64,000 nucleotides of DNA, taken from positions 97,814,373-97,878,372 of the forward strand of contig CM067443.1 of the NCBI GenBank assembly GCA_034508935.3. The letters are read 5' to 3'. Source of the stretch: Berghia stephanieae (taxonomy: Eukaryota > Mollusca > Gastropoda > Nudibranchia > Aeolidiidae). The position numbers were made by a program, and so were the translations under genes. The notes under the pieces were generated by a model that did not search any database, had not been told where the DNA came from, and saw only the letters and a program-made list of their open reading frames with translations. Of the stretch, positions 11,010-21,599 are shown one piece after another (the first letter of the stretch is position 1; each line of letters starts with the position of its first letter).

Positions 11010-11515
11010 TTTGTTTTTTGTTTTTAAGGGTTTTACGGCGCTTGCAACACATTTAGGTTATATCAGCGCCAGTAAAAAGGAAGAAAATGGGATAGTAAAA
11101 AGTTCTAGAGTTACAATTAAAGCACCCAAGAAAAAGTAAGACAAAGGGGAACTGAGAACAAATAGGGATCAGATGTAGATTCCAAGAGCATACCACCAAT
11201 GTACTTAGTTTGAAATCACCTACAAGTCTCATCCAGACACAAGCACAGAATCCAACAAAGAGGAACACACTCAAATGCTAACATTATACATTCAAAATAA
11301 ATATAATAATACATAACAGAGAGATGATTTACAAGGAAAAAAATATCATCTCCCAAAACAATAACTATGCATTCGACTGTTTTCCTCCCAGGACAAAACC
11401 AAGTAATCTCATTCCGAGACAAAGACAGAAAGCATGTTGGAAAACAGATATAACGGGATAGAAGACACAGTATGTACCTCCCTGCCCGCTATGGGAGGTC
11501 AGGATCCCGACCCAG
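11010..11515 (-). repeat. Family A copy, intact hairpins at both ends
   Basis: Tail hairpin GGCGCT...AGCGCC near 11038-11072 and distal hairpin ACCTCCC...GGGAGGT near 11477-11500. Joined at its distal end to the next partial copy through the motif ACCCAG. Confidence 0.85.
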
Positions 11516-11935
11516 GAAAAGGTAAGACAAAGGGGAACTGGGAACAAACCAGATGGAGATTCCAAGAGCATACCACCAATGTACTTAGTTTGAGATCACC
11601 TATAAGTCTCATCCGGACACTAGCACAAAACCCAACAAAGAGGAATACACTCAAATGCTTATATTATACACTAAAAATAACAAATATAATAATACATAAC
11701 ATACAGAGAGATCATTTACAAGGAAAAAAATATCATCTCCCAAAAAAATAACTATGCATTTGACTGTTTCCCTCCCAGCCAAGACTCCAACCAGGGCCAG
11801 GACAAAATTAAGTAACATCATTTCAAGACAAAGACAGAAAGCATGTTGGAAAACAGATATAAGGGGATAGAAGACACAGTATGGACCTCCCTGCCCGCTA
11901 TGGGAGGTCAGGATCCCCACCCAGCAAAAAATTAT
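11516..11935 (-). repeat. Family A copy joined in tandem, tail end missing
   Basis: Starts inside the body at AAAAGGTAAGAC directly after the previous copy's ACCCAG and ends with an intact ACCTCCC...GGGAGGT hairpin near 11886-11909. This head-to-tail join without an intervening tail is not a simple new insertion. Confidence 0.8.
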
Positions 11936-12640
11936 AAAATTGCAATTAAAGCACCAAAGAAAAAGTAAGACAAAGGGGAATTGGTTCAGATAGAGAACAG
12001 ATGTAGATTCCAAGAACACATGATAAGTGTTCTTAGTTTGAGATCACCTAAAAGTTTCATCCAGACACCAGAATGGTACTCTCTAAGAGGAAAACACTAG
12101 AGTATTGACGAGATATATTCAAAACAAAAAATATATCTATCACTACATAAGAGTAAGAGAGAGACAATATACAGACTGCACCAAGGAAGTTATCAGTCAT
12201 TCAATTTAACCAATCAGTACAGTTAGAACTGTCCCTGTGTCTAGTCGGAGATCCCTTTAAGTTTAAGAACCACCCACAGATGTAGGATTCCCACCAAGAG
12301 GAATACTCAAATGTTGTTGACATACAATCATACAAAGCAATGAATAAAACAATAGTATAATAGTACAAGTCTGAGATTGAGATGATTCGGGAAAAAAACA
12401 ACCCAATCCCCCCCCCCCTCCCCCCTCAAAAAGAAATAGGAATCTTACATTACATTTGAATGTTTCACTCCTCCTGAAAGGCTCAAGCCAGAGTCAGGCC
12501 AAACCCATTTATCTCATTCCAGGTCCCAGACAGAAAGCAACATGGAGGCGGAAAACGGAAGGATACAACACAAAGCAAGAGTAACTTTCCATCCCACCTT
12601 GGAAGATCAAAAGTCTCAATCTCTGCTGTATTCAATGGCT
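11936..12640 (-). repeat. Family A, tandem partial copy running into an old decayed copy
   Basis: 11936-12110 again starts in the body just after an ACCCAG. 12110-12640 is a strongly diverged copy, recognised from ACAGATGTAGGATTCC, GAGGAATACTCAAATG, CAGACAGAAAGCAAC and a decayed distal end. Confidence 0.65.
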
Positions 12641-12819
12641 AGACAAAAGTGTGGGGCAGGATAACAATCTGCCACTTTCAGTTTCAGTTTCAGAATTTTT
12701 CTTTGAATTTTTCCTAAATATCACTGTCTCATACTCATACAAATGACTTCTGGAAACATTAAAAAAATTTGAGACCCAGTTATCTTTGTCCATCTTAAAT
12801 GGGTTGAACTTTAGCTCTT

Positions 12820-15800
12820 TCAATTCTTATCATGTCTTTTAGATCGTATAAATGCCATCCCATGATTGCGCATGTGTTTCTGAAGTGCTGCTTCTGAAGC
12901 AAGTAATCGGTAACATACAGTACACTCAAAGTCAATTAATTTCTTCATGGATGTCCTGGTTCTTTTAGCTTTAGGAGCTTCAACTTCTGACTGTGAAGCT
13001 TTGAAAGTGAAATCTGGCCCGTTGTTAGATTCAAAATGATCTTCCTCGGGTTCTTCCTCCTCTACACCTAACATTCCCTTCTTTTCCAAGTACTCATCCA
13101 AAGCCTTAATTTTATGCACAACAAACAGATGTTTTTTCAAAGCAGTTATCACTGTGAAGCAAAGACCACATTCAGGGCATTGAGGTTCACTTTTAGGATT
13201 ATGAGTGATTATATGGTCCTCAAACAGTTTTGGGTCTTCACTAGAAAATCCACACTTCCCACACATAAATTCTCCTTCATCAGCAAGACGTAATCGTTTA
13301 GGTGGTGGTGCATCTCCATTGCATCGGTTATTTAATTCTGTGGGGACAACTCGGCCGCTGGCTACATTTTGTTCTTCTTTATGAATTGATTTAGCAATTT
13401 CACTTGGGTTGACAATCCTGTGTTTACGAGATATGTGTTTACTCAGCAGATTATTCTTAGTAAAGCATTTCTTAACTCCTTTTCTTTTACACACAAGACA
13501 GAAAAAAAGAGTCCTGGTTCCATCATGAAAACGGCTTGCATGATCTTCTTTCTCTTGTTTACTAGTGAAAGCCAAACCACACATAAGACAGGGAAATACA
13601 GTTGCTTCCTCTTGAATACTTGCAGTATTCAAGGATTGTAGTTCAGATTCCGAAGCACTTTCTTTTTCCTTGGTTAAAGCAGAATGTTCAGCTTTCTTAT
13701 TTGTTCCCTGAGATTTATTTATCGTCAAAATCTCAGCAGTGACCACTGGATAATTACATAAATTTCTTGAATGATTTAAAGCTTCCTTCATGGTTTTAAA
13801 ATTTGTTCTCTGACAAAGAGAACAAACAATGACGCCTTGCTTTTGATGATTTTCCATATGAGACTGGATCTGGTTACCATTTACTTCCACATTGCAAACC
13901 CCGCATAGAGTATTTTGTGTACTGGTACCAGATGGTTTATGATGCAACATGTGTTTTTTATAAAGATTTGATCCAACCAGACAAATCTTGCAAATGTGAC
14001 ATTGGAATTTTTGTTTGTCATTCTCTGGTCCAATAATATTCCCAGTTGCTGCTCTTTTTGAAGGCATTGGAGCTATAGCCCTGAATCTGGGTACGATCTT
14101 TGTTGGAGCAGTTTGCGGACACTGCCTTGACTCTGATACAGAATTATGAGTTGTTGTCACTGTCGATGCATTTTGAGATAACGCTCCAGATACAGGCTTA
14201 GCAAATGGCATTGTTGGTCTTTGTGCTACTTCACATTGTGCTGTTACAGCTTTTGCAGTTGAGTCCTTTGTAAATGATGTGGCTGAGGAATCCCCTTTAG
14301 GTGACAAAATACTTTTTGTAATTTTGAACATTTGTTTGTAGGTTTGAACATCAACAGTCTTTGAATCTGATTGCTTATCTAAACACACATTTAACTTATC
14401 TGGTAACTTGTTTGCTGAGCACTTCTTAGAAACAATGTGCTGAACTAGGTTTTGTCTACTTTGAAACAATCCAAAACAAATGGTGCAGCGTTTTGGGCGA
14501 TGCATATGCTCCTTTTCAACATGGCTGGTAAGAGACTTTGAGTCATAAAAATAACTCTGACAAAGAAAACACATAAAAACTTTTTTACGCACTCCAACAA
14601 TTTTATCTGCATGATTTTCAACATGGTCTTTCAGTTTCCAATAGTTTTGAAACCCCTGTTTACAAATGGTACAGAGGACAATCTTATTTGGCTTGGGCGG
14701 TACCTGATGACTTCTTTTGCAATGAAGTGCAAGAAAATCAGCGGATGTAAAACAACTGGCACAGATTTGACATCTATACAGAAGTTTCGTATGTGATTTC
14801 AGAAAATGAAATTTGAAAGCTGCTGTAGTTGAAAAAACTTTTCCACAATCGCATGGCATGACATATCCTGTGTTGAAATGAAAACAGGAATCCAAGTGTT
14901 CAAATAGGGCTTTCAAGCCAGTTGAATGGTCTATTCTTCTCCACACTGAGGACAAATATGATCCTTATCATCTGCCTTATGTAAAGCTATGTGGGCCAAA
15001 AGAGCACATCTATTGGCGAGTAACATGGAACACTTATTACAAGTAAACAAATATGGCGAGGTTCTTTTTAAATGTAATACCCTTTCCTCATGAGTGAGGA
15101 AATCTTTAGTACAAAAATTGCATTTGAATATCTGTACACATGGTATTTCCTTTTCAAGTTCAGCAGTATCAAAAAACGGTTTCAGTCTGAAATAAGAGGT
15201 CTCACGTTTTATTGCTTCAAGAAGAAACTTTTCTCTACGCTCACCCATAAGATGAAGCCAAAACCTGCATTTGTTAAAAAATGTGATTTTTGACTTGCAA
15301 TCTAAACAATTATAAGTCAACACAAATGATTTTCTGTCAAAATGGTCATTCAAAAATTCTTCTAAATAAAATTCATCCCCACAAACTGAACAAACAAATT
15401 GTCGGTCAGGATATTCTCGTTGTTTCTTATCAGGATTTAACAGGTCAGTATTGAAAACTTCAGTACGAGTCATTCCCTCATTTTCTCGCATTTCATAATT
15501 CGTAAAAATCTTGCTGACAATGGAATTGGAAAGTAATTCAATGTCAATGCCGTCAATCTTGTTGTGTTTACTACTGCTTGTTGTTATGAATTTTGACCTA
15601 TTAGGTACTTTTTTTGCTGCGACATTATTCGATTCTTTCACAACAATTTTAACTGTTGATGAGATAGGGGTCTTTTTCATTACATTACTCTCTAATTCTT
15701 TGGTAGAAGATGTCATGCAACTGGTTTTGGAAGTGGAAGTAATTACATTTGTTATAAAGGTAGAAGTTTTGAATGAAGCTGCACATGTTTTCAATGGTTG

Positions 15801-16883
15801 AGTTGACATCCCTATTGGAACACTTTCAGTACTTTTGGCAACACAAGACACCACTGATAGTAAAAGAGATGTAGCAGGCATTGTATCTATAACATTAGAA
15901 GCCTTGTTAAATGTTGAAACCTGCAAACTGTTATTCAATGACACAGTACTTGACACAGCTGGTGTAAGATTTGAAGATTGAGATGTATCTACAGAATTTT
16001 TTGGCATGCTAACTCCATTATTAGTAACCGGGAGGTGTAAGTTCGTTTGATTGTTCTCTCTTGGCAAAATATATGGAGGATCAACATTTCTCACATTTTT
16101 GTTCACTATAAAAGGATCAGAGGAAACAGTTGCAACTGTTGGATGATCAATAGTTGTTGAAGATTCTGTCAAACAGTCAATATCTGTGGCATTACCCCTA
16201 ACATTTAATATGACAGGGGTACAACTCATCTCAATATTTTTATTGCCATCCTCCCTGCTGCTAACATCTATTTGCAAGTTAACTTCAGGTAAATCTCTAA
16301 CATCAGTCTTATCACCTTGAGGCTGTGACAATGAATCAGTTGATGTCAAATCACAGCAGCTGCTAATGTCAGACTCTTTCTGTTGTTTGCATGAATAAGA
16401 ACAGTTAGCACTCATGCTCTCACTGGACTTCTTGTATTTGGAATAAGAATGCGAATTTATGTTTGGCATCTTGTGTGATTCTGTTAATAACTCATTGATA
16501 TCTTCATCTATACATTCTGTTGAAGAATTGGAAGCTGTATCTGCAGGCCAATTATCCCCCGACTTCTTTTCAGTTTGTATGGCCTGCATTGTTTGATCCA
16601 TCAGTTGTGATACTGCATTCCGTTTAACCATCTCAAAATCTGAAATTTCCATTGCTGCATCTTCTGAAATTCTATCATCATCTGCATTTGACTTCCTATG
16701 TACTCTTTCATCAACTCTCACACTTTCTCTACTTTTCAGGCTCTCTGACGAAAAATCTTTTTCATGATGAGAACTTACATCTTGAGATCCAAGAGACTGC
16801 AATCGACTATCCTGATTTGAAACAATAGTATTCTCATGATTATTGGTTTGGACACAGTGAGAAAATTTATCTGATACATCCAT
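12820..16883 (-). CDS. Large C2H2 zinc-finger protein, one-base frame break
   Basis: A nuclear C2H2 zinc-finger protein, presumably DNA- or chromatin-associated. The first frame (16883-14931) gives 650 residues: a long Ser/Thr-rich, probably disordered N-terminus, then fingers from about residue 495 (CSVCGDEF, CNFCTKDF, CNKCSMLL). The second frame (to the stop at 12820) carries about 13 more, including CQICASCF, CTICKQGF, CHICKICL, CLMCGLAF, CPECGLCF and CTVCYRLL, several of them irregular. The frames meet within CPQCGEE near 14931-14950: one extra base joins them smoothly and completes a C2HC-type finger. The span is 4064 bp, one short of a multiple of three. The start codon has A at -3 and G at +4. 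Spacing and irregular fingers recall the ZNF532/ZNF592/ZNF687 group, but that assignment is tentative. No KRAB or SCAN domain is seen. Confidence 0.88.
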
Positions 16884-16988
16884 GTTTTTTGTTTCCTTTA
16901 CAACTTGAAGTTATTGTTAGAAATCATTAAGTAGATTGTCAACGAATCCCTGTAACTTGGTCATTTCAAGCAATCAAGTGTTATTTCT
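16884..16988 (-). other. 5' UTR and splice acceptor of the zinc-finger gene
   Basis: On the minus strand CTCTTTTTCAG precedes position 16986, giving a good 3' splice site about 100 nt upstream of the start codon. The coding sequence is then one exon with at least one non-coding exon further upstream. Confidence 0.5.
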
Positions 16989-17434
16989 GAAAAAGAGTTT
17001 AATAACTGTTAAAACAAATATTACAAGATAAGTTATTGAAAGAGGTTAATATTATGATATTTTTCAAAACCTTAAAAAAATTTTTTATTAATTGATGTAC
17101 GGCAAAATAAAATTAAGTAAATCAACATCTCGTCATTTTTATTTATATTGGAGTTTGCAATAAAATACAAAGAATATCAATGAGTTTTTAAAGTAATCTT
17201 ATGAGGGCATACAAAAAGCCATGACATTGTCAAAATTGAGATAAACACTCAAACATGTACCAAATGAAAGCTTACACTTTCCCAGAGACATACGTCATTT
17301 ATCTAGATAGAAGCCTTCAGATTGATGCAGAGCCTTTACCATCTGACTAAAATTTAAATGCTTTCAGAGAAAAACCCAGCATTCTTGTCTTGACACCAAG
17401 ACCACATATCACTTTTCACTTCTTCACCATTTCA
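16989..17434. other. Intergenic or 5' intron, nothing recognised
   Basis: AT-rich sequence upstream of the zinc-finger gene. No repeat or exon recognised. Confidence 0.4.
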
Positions 17435-17611
17435 AGAGACACCAACTTAAAATTTGGCTCACAGAAATATCAGGCACCAATCGAAGGAATTTCAAGGTTG
17501 AAACAGGAATTTCAGGATCCAAAACTTTTCTATTTAAAACTATACAACAAAATGTCAAATACCATCCCAAAATCCTTTTTATTTTCAATTTAAATAACAC
17601 TCCAAAATCTA

Positions 17612-17872
17612 ATGGTGGTGGTTGTAGAAATGGTGGTAGTGATGATGTGTGGTGGTAAAGACGATGTGATGGTAATTGTAGTAGAAATCTTATTGATGTG
17701 TTGGTGATTATTATAGCAGTAATGGTAATGATTATGATATGGCAGTGGTGGTTGTAGTTGTAATGGTGGTGATAATGATGATGAGGTGGTAGTGGCTGTA
17801 GTAGTGTTATTAATGATGGTGATGATGATGATGAGGTGGTAGTGGCTGTAGTAGTGTTATTAATGATGGTGA
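17612..17872 (+). repeat. GTR/GAT minisatellite in copy 2, left part
   Basis: Same C-poor triplet repeat. Its last ~95 bp are a tandem duplication of a ~48-bp unit containing GAGGTGGTAGTGGCTG, directly next to the LINE fragment. Confidence 0.9.
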
Positions 17873-18488
17873 TGTGTCCAGTGGAACAAGTAAGGGAGTT
17901 CACGTACTTGGGGCAGTTGGTAACATCCGATGCAAAGTCTGACAAAGAGATCAGGAGACGAATAATGCTGGCCAAAAATGCGTTCATGAAACTAAAGCCA
18001 ATCCTCACCAACACAAATATCTCCATCAGAACATGAATGAGATGCACCAAATGCTATGTGTGGTCCATTTTCTTTTATGGTTGTGAAACGTGGACACTAA
18101 CCGCACAGACAGAACAACGTATTGAAGCTTTTGAGATGTGGACGTACAGGAGAATGCTGAAAATACCTTGGACAGCAAGAAAAACAAACATCGAAGTCCT
18201 CGACCTAATGGGCCAAAAACAAAAAGAACTTCTTTTGACTGTGAAGCACAAAAAGCTGTCATATTTTGGACATATGCGAAGACATGATAGTCTCGAAAAA
18301 AGGATAATGGAGGGAAGAATTGAAGGAAAGAGAGGCAGAGGAAGACAAAGGAAATCCTGGACAGATGGCATAAAGGAAGCTACAGGACGGCGCATGGCAG
18401 ACTGTAACGAGGCTGCAATGGACCGTGAAGGATGGAAGGCCATGACATCCGACCTCTGGAAAGAGATGGAACCCGGGTAAGGTAAGGT
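17873..18488 (+). pseudogene. LINE reverse transcriptase C-terminal fragment
   Basis: Two reading segments give the C-terminal part of a non-LTR reverse transcriptase: FTYLGQLVTSDAKSDKEIRR, then CYVWSIFFYGCETWTL, AFEMWTYRRMLKIPW, YFGHMRRHD and GKRGRGRQRKSWTDGI. These are typical of RTE-like and related clades. The piece is 5'-truncated with a stop between the segments, and is embedded in the minisatellite, which resumes after a short GGTAA tandem. Not functional. Confidence 0.85.
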
Positions 18489-18489
18489 A

Positions 18490-19460
18490 AGATGTGTGAG
18501 TTGTGGTTCTAGTTGTGGTAGTGATGATGATGTGGTGGTGGAGATTGTAGTAGTATTGGTAGGGATGATGATGTCGTGATTATGGATGTTGATGTAGTGG
18601 TAGTGATGATGTGTTGGAGGTGGTGGTTGTAGTGGTGGTGGTAGAGGTAGTAGTAGTAGTAATGATGACATGATGATGGTGGTTGTAGTGGTAGTTGTTG
18701 TGATGATGATGTGGTGGTGGTAGCTGTAGTAGTGGCAGTGATGATGATGTGTGGGTGGTGGTTTAAGTGGTTATGGTAGTGATGATAATATGGTGGTGGT
18801 TGTAGTAGTTGTAGTGACGATGATGTGTTGGAAGTTGTGGTATTAGTGGTAGTGCTAGCGATGATAGTGACAATGTAATGGGGGCGGTGGCTGTGGTAAT
18901 AATGCTCGTGATGATATAGTGGTTGTGGTTTAGTAGTAGTGGTAGTGATGATGATGTGATGGTGGTGGTTGTAGTAATGAAAAATGAGATGGTAGTGGAT
19001 GTAGTATTGGTGGTAGTGATGATGATGTGGTGGTGCTTGTTGAAGTAGTGATAGTGATTATGTTTAGGTGGTGGTTGTAGTAGAAGTGGTAGTGATGATG
19101 TCATGGAGTTAGTTGTAGTAGTGGTAGCAATGATAATGTGAATTGGTGGTTGTTGTAGGAGTGGTAGGGATGATGATGTGGTGGTCATTGTAGTAAATAT
19201 TATTGGTGGTAGTGATGATGATGTGATGGTGCTGATGGTTGTAGTAGTAGTGGTAGTGGTAGTTGTGGTTGAGCTGGTAGTATTTAATGTGGTAATTGTT
19301 GTATTGGCGGTAGTGATGATGGTGTGGTGATGTTGGTTGTAGTAGTAGCGGTAGTAATGTTAATGTGGTTGTGGTAGTTGTAGTAATGATATAATGATGG
19401 TGGATGTAATAGTGGGGGTAGTGATGATTGTATGGTGGTAATGATAATGTGTTGATGATA
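18490..19460 (+). repeat. GTR/GAT minisatellite in copy 2, middle part
   Basis: More diverged than copy 1, with many A/T substitutions, but keeping the GTAGTGATGATGATGTGG core. Confidence 0.9.
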
Positions 19461-20524
19461 CAGAGCACTCTGGATCAGACCTGCCTCCTTGAATTTGGAA
19501 AAATTCGTAGTTTTCAGGGGTAATAATATAGTAGGCATAACTACCCTTAAAAATTACTCATCTTTGTTTAAATACACTAAATTAATGCTTTTAACTCCTT
19601 TATATACTAACTCTGACAACAAAACTTCGTTTTCAAGAAGTTGACTGAATTAAAGATCTTTATACAATATTGTGAAGTAGGACAAAAAAAATTGTAGTTC
19701 TATGAAATTTTCGAAGTAGTAGGCAGGTCTGCTGGATGTCGATTTTTACCCAATTCAATTTTTTTTCTTGGTCCCTCCCCCTTCTTCTTATATAGCATTA
19801 GTAAAAAATAACAAAACACTCCACATAAGTCAATATCGCTTAAGTCAATGTTCTTATCACTCATGACCACAATAAAATCACAAATCAAATAAACAATTAT
19901 TTCCATTGGTTAAAAAAAGTTACCAGTAAGAATTTTTATTAGCTAAGAATACTGAGAATGATTGGCGCACAGCAATGTAAGTAGGTGCTTTGCCTGACGT
20001 CCGTGCTCAATGTATCTAAGCAGTATTTATCCGCCTCACATTTTACATCGTCACAACCTCACGTCAAGATTTTTAAATTTTTTTTTTTTCTAATCCCAGG
20101 CCATCCTATCTAATGACCCTCTTGATAAGTATCAATTTTAGCAAGAATTCAAATCAAGTCTACAACTACAATGGCAAACAGAAGGTTGATAACCCTTTCG
20201 CTGAATAAAAGAAAGATCGAGCTGATCGATGCAGTTGAAAAGTCTGGCATGCGACAGAAAATCATCGCAGAGTAAATTGGCATACTAGCCAATTCAGTCT
20301 CGATAATTTACAAGAAGCATGACCATTGCTTCTCTGGTCAAATCGATGCGACCAAGCAACATCAGCGGAAAGCATGACATGAAGGGCTATACTTATTCTA
20401 GATTTGGCTTGCTTTGTTCACACGCATTTTTTACTAATTTGGTTACACTCCGGTTAAGTTGATTTTTGGTTAAGACGATTTCATTTTCTGTTCCCCTAGG
20501 AATTGTCTTATCCGGAGTCTACTG
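19461..20524 (+). mobile_element. pogo/Tigger-like DNA transposon remnant
   Basis: A 1064-bp insertion in the minisatellite flanked by TA on both sides. The ends are an imperfect inverted repeat: CAGAGCACTCTGGATCAGAC on the left against CAGTAGACTCCGGATAAGAC on the right, 15 of 20 matching. From 20171 a short frame begins MANRRLITLSLNKRKIELID and continues as a CENP-B-type helix-turn-helix typical of pogo transposases. A stop follows near 20272 and the catalytic domain is missing. Confidence 0.7.
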
Positions 20525-20526
20525 TA

Positions 20527-20650
20527 GTTGTAGTGATGATATGGTGGTGGTTGCAGTAGTGGTGGTATTGATGATGATGATGATGAAAGTGGGAGTGGAG
20601 TGGTAGTGGCAGTGAAGAGGATGCCATGGTGGTTGTGCTGACACTGGAGT
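20527..20650 (+). repeat. GTR/GAT minisatellite in copy 2, right part
   Basis: Short resumption of the satellite between the pogo-like insertion and the element's right flank. Confidence 0.8.
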
Positions 20651-20879
20651 TAGAGGAGGCTTTTCTTGGACCCATAATCCTCACCAGAATTTGAAGGGAA
20701 GTTGCCCATAGCCCTGAATTTTTTACTCCAGACCAGATTTTTTTCCAGGTGAAACCAGAGTTTTGGCATCTCTACAGTTCCATAATGGTTTCCTTTCTGA
20801 AACTCTCTTTCAGAGAAGTAGGGGAAAAAATTGGTAGAGCAAGGACTGATTTGTAAGGGAAATGTTAACGAAGGAATGA

Positions 20880-21060
20880 ATCCTTAAAGATATGAAGTGA
20901 ATAGAAAAGTGCCAGAAGACAATAGAGAATAAAAAATTTTCGCGGCGGTGGTGGGGTTTGAACCTGCGACCTTATTGGTACGACAACTCCGCCTGGCAGG
21001 TGAGAGCGTGGCTCTACCGTGTGAGCTATCCACGAACACAAAATATTCGTTTCAAACTCA
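20880..21060 (-). repeat. tRNA-derived SINE copy
   Basis: On the minus strand a 98-nt tRNA-like head (21036-20939) precedes an AT-rich body. It keeps a 7-bp acceptor-like pairing (TTCGTGG/CCGCGAA), an A box (TAGCTCACACGG) and a B box (GGTTCAAACCC). The T stem is decayed and 98 nt is too long for a normal tRNA, so this is a SINE head. The same sequence recurs at 21335-21432. Confidence 0.65.
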
Positions 21061-21232
21061 AAGTCATTACTAGATCCCTCTCTCACCCACTTCTTGAGAC
21101 CGCCGATTCGTTCGTACACCACCATCGCGAATAATTTTGACCAGCAGTTAAGCTTAATAGCCAATATTCTCAACACAAACATATAACATAGAAACGATTG
21201 AGACATTGAGTATGCTCCGGTGTATGGGGTGA

Positions 21233-21582
21233 ATTTTTAATTCAGAAAAGTGAGTGGAGCAGGCACTTATGTTGGTAACAACAAGATATGAAGTGAATAG
21301 AAAAGTGCCAGAAGACAATAGAGAATAAAAATTTTTCGCGGCGGTGGTGGGGTTTGAACCTGCGACCTTATTGGTACGACAACTCCGCCTGGCAGGTGAG
21401 AGCGTGGCTCTACCGTGTGAGCTATCCACGAACACAAAATATTCGTTTCAAACTCAAAGTCATTACTAGATCCCTCTCTAAAATTTTTATTCTCTATTGT
21501 CTTCTGGCACTTTTCTATTCACTTCATATCTTGTTGTTACCAACATAAGTGCCTGCTCCACTCACTTTTCTGAATTAAAAAT
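21233..21582. repeat. Foldback: 103-bp arms around a tRNA-like segment
   Basis: Arms 21233-21335 and 21480-21582 are near-perfect reverse complements. Between them lies the 98-nt tRNA-like sequence (minus strand, 21432-21335) also found at 20939-21036. It reads as a SINE on the minus strand with a second body in opposite orientation, giving a strong hairpin. Confidence 0.75.
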
Positions 21583-21599
21583 GAATCCTTAGCATCCCC

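Larger units (their letters stand above)
17435..20773 (+). mobile_element. Satellite-bearing mobile element, copy 2
   Basis: The left flank (17435-17612) and right flank (20655-20773) match those of copy 1, in the same orientation. The interior is the GTR/GAT minisatellite at 17612-17872, 18490-19460 and 20527-20650, broken by a LINE fragment (17873-18488) and a pogo-like element (19461-20524). The shorter array with more base changes suggests an older or contracted copy. Outer bases AGAGACACCAA and, on the minus strand, AGAGATGCCAA form the same short inverted pair as copy 1. Confidence 0.7.

Noticed and set aside
14931-14955. A 16-nt intron (GTGTGGAG...AATAG) as the explanation for the frame change in the zinc-finger gene
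   Set aside because: Far below the minimum intron size, and it would remove a cysteine of a well-formed finger. A one-base deletion is simpler.
20939-21036. A functional tRNA gene on the minus strand
   Set aside because: 98 nt is too long, the T stem does not pair, no convincing anticodon arm forms, and the sequence is repeated as part of a SINE-like unit.
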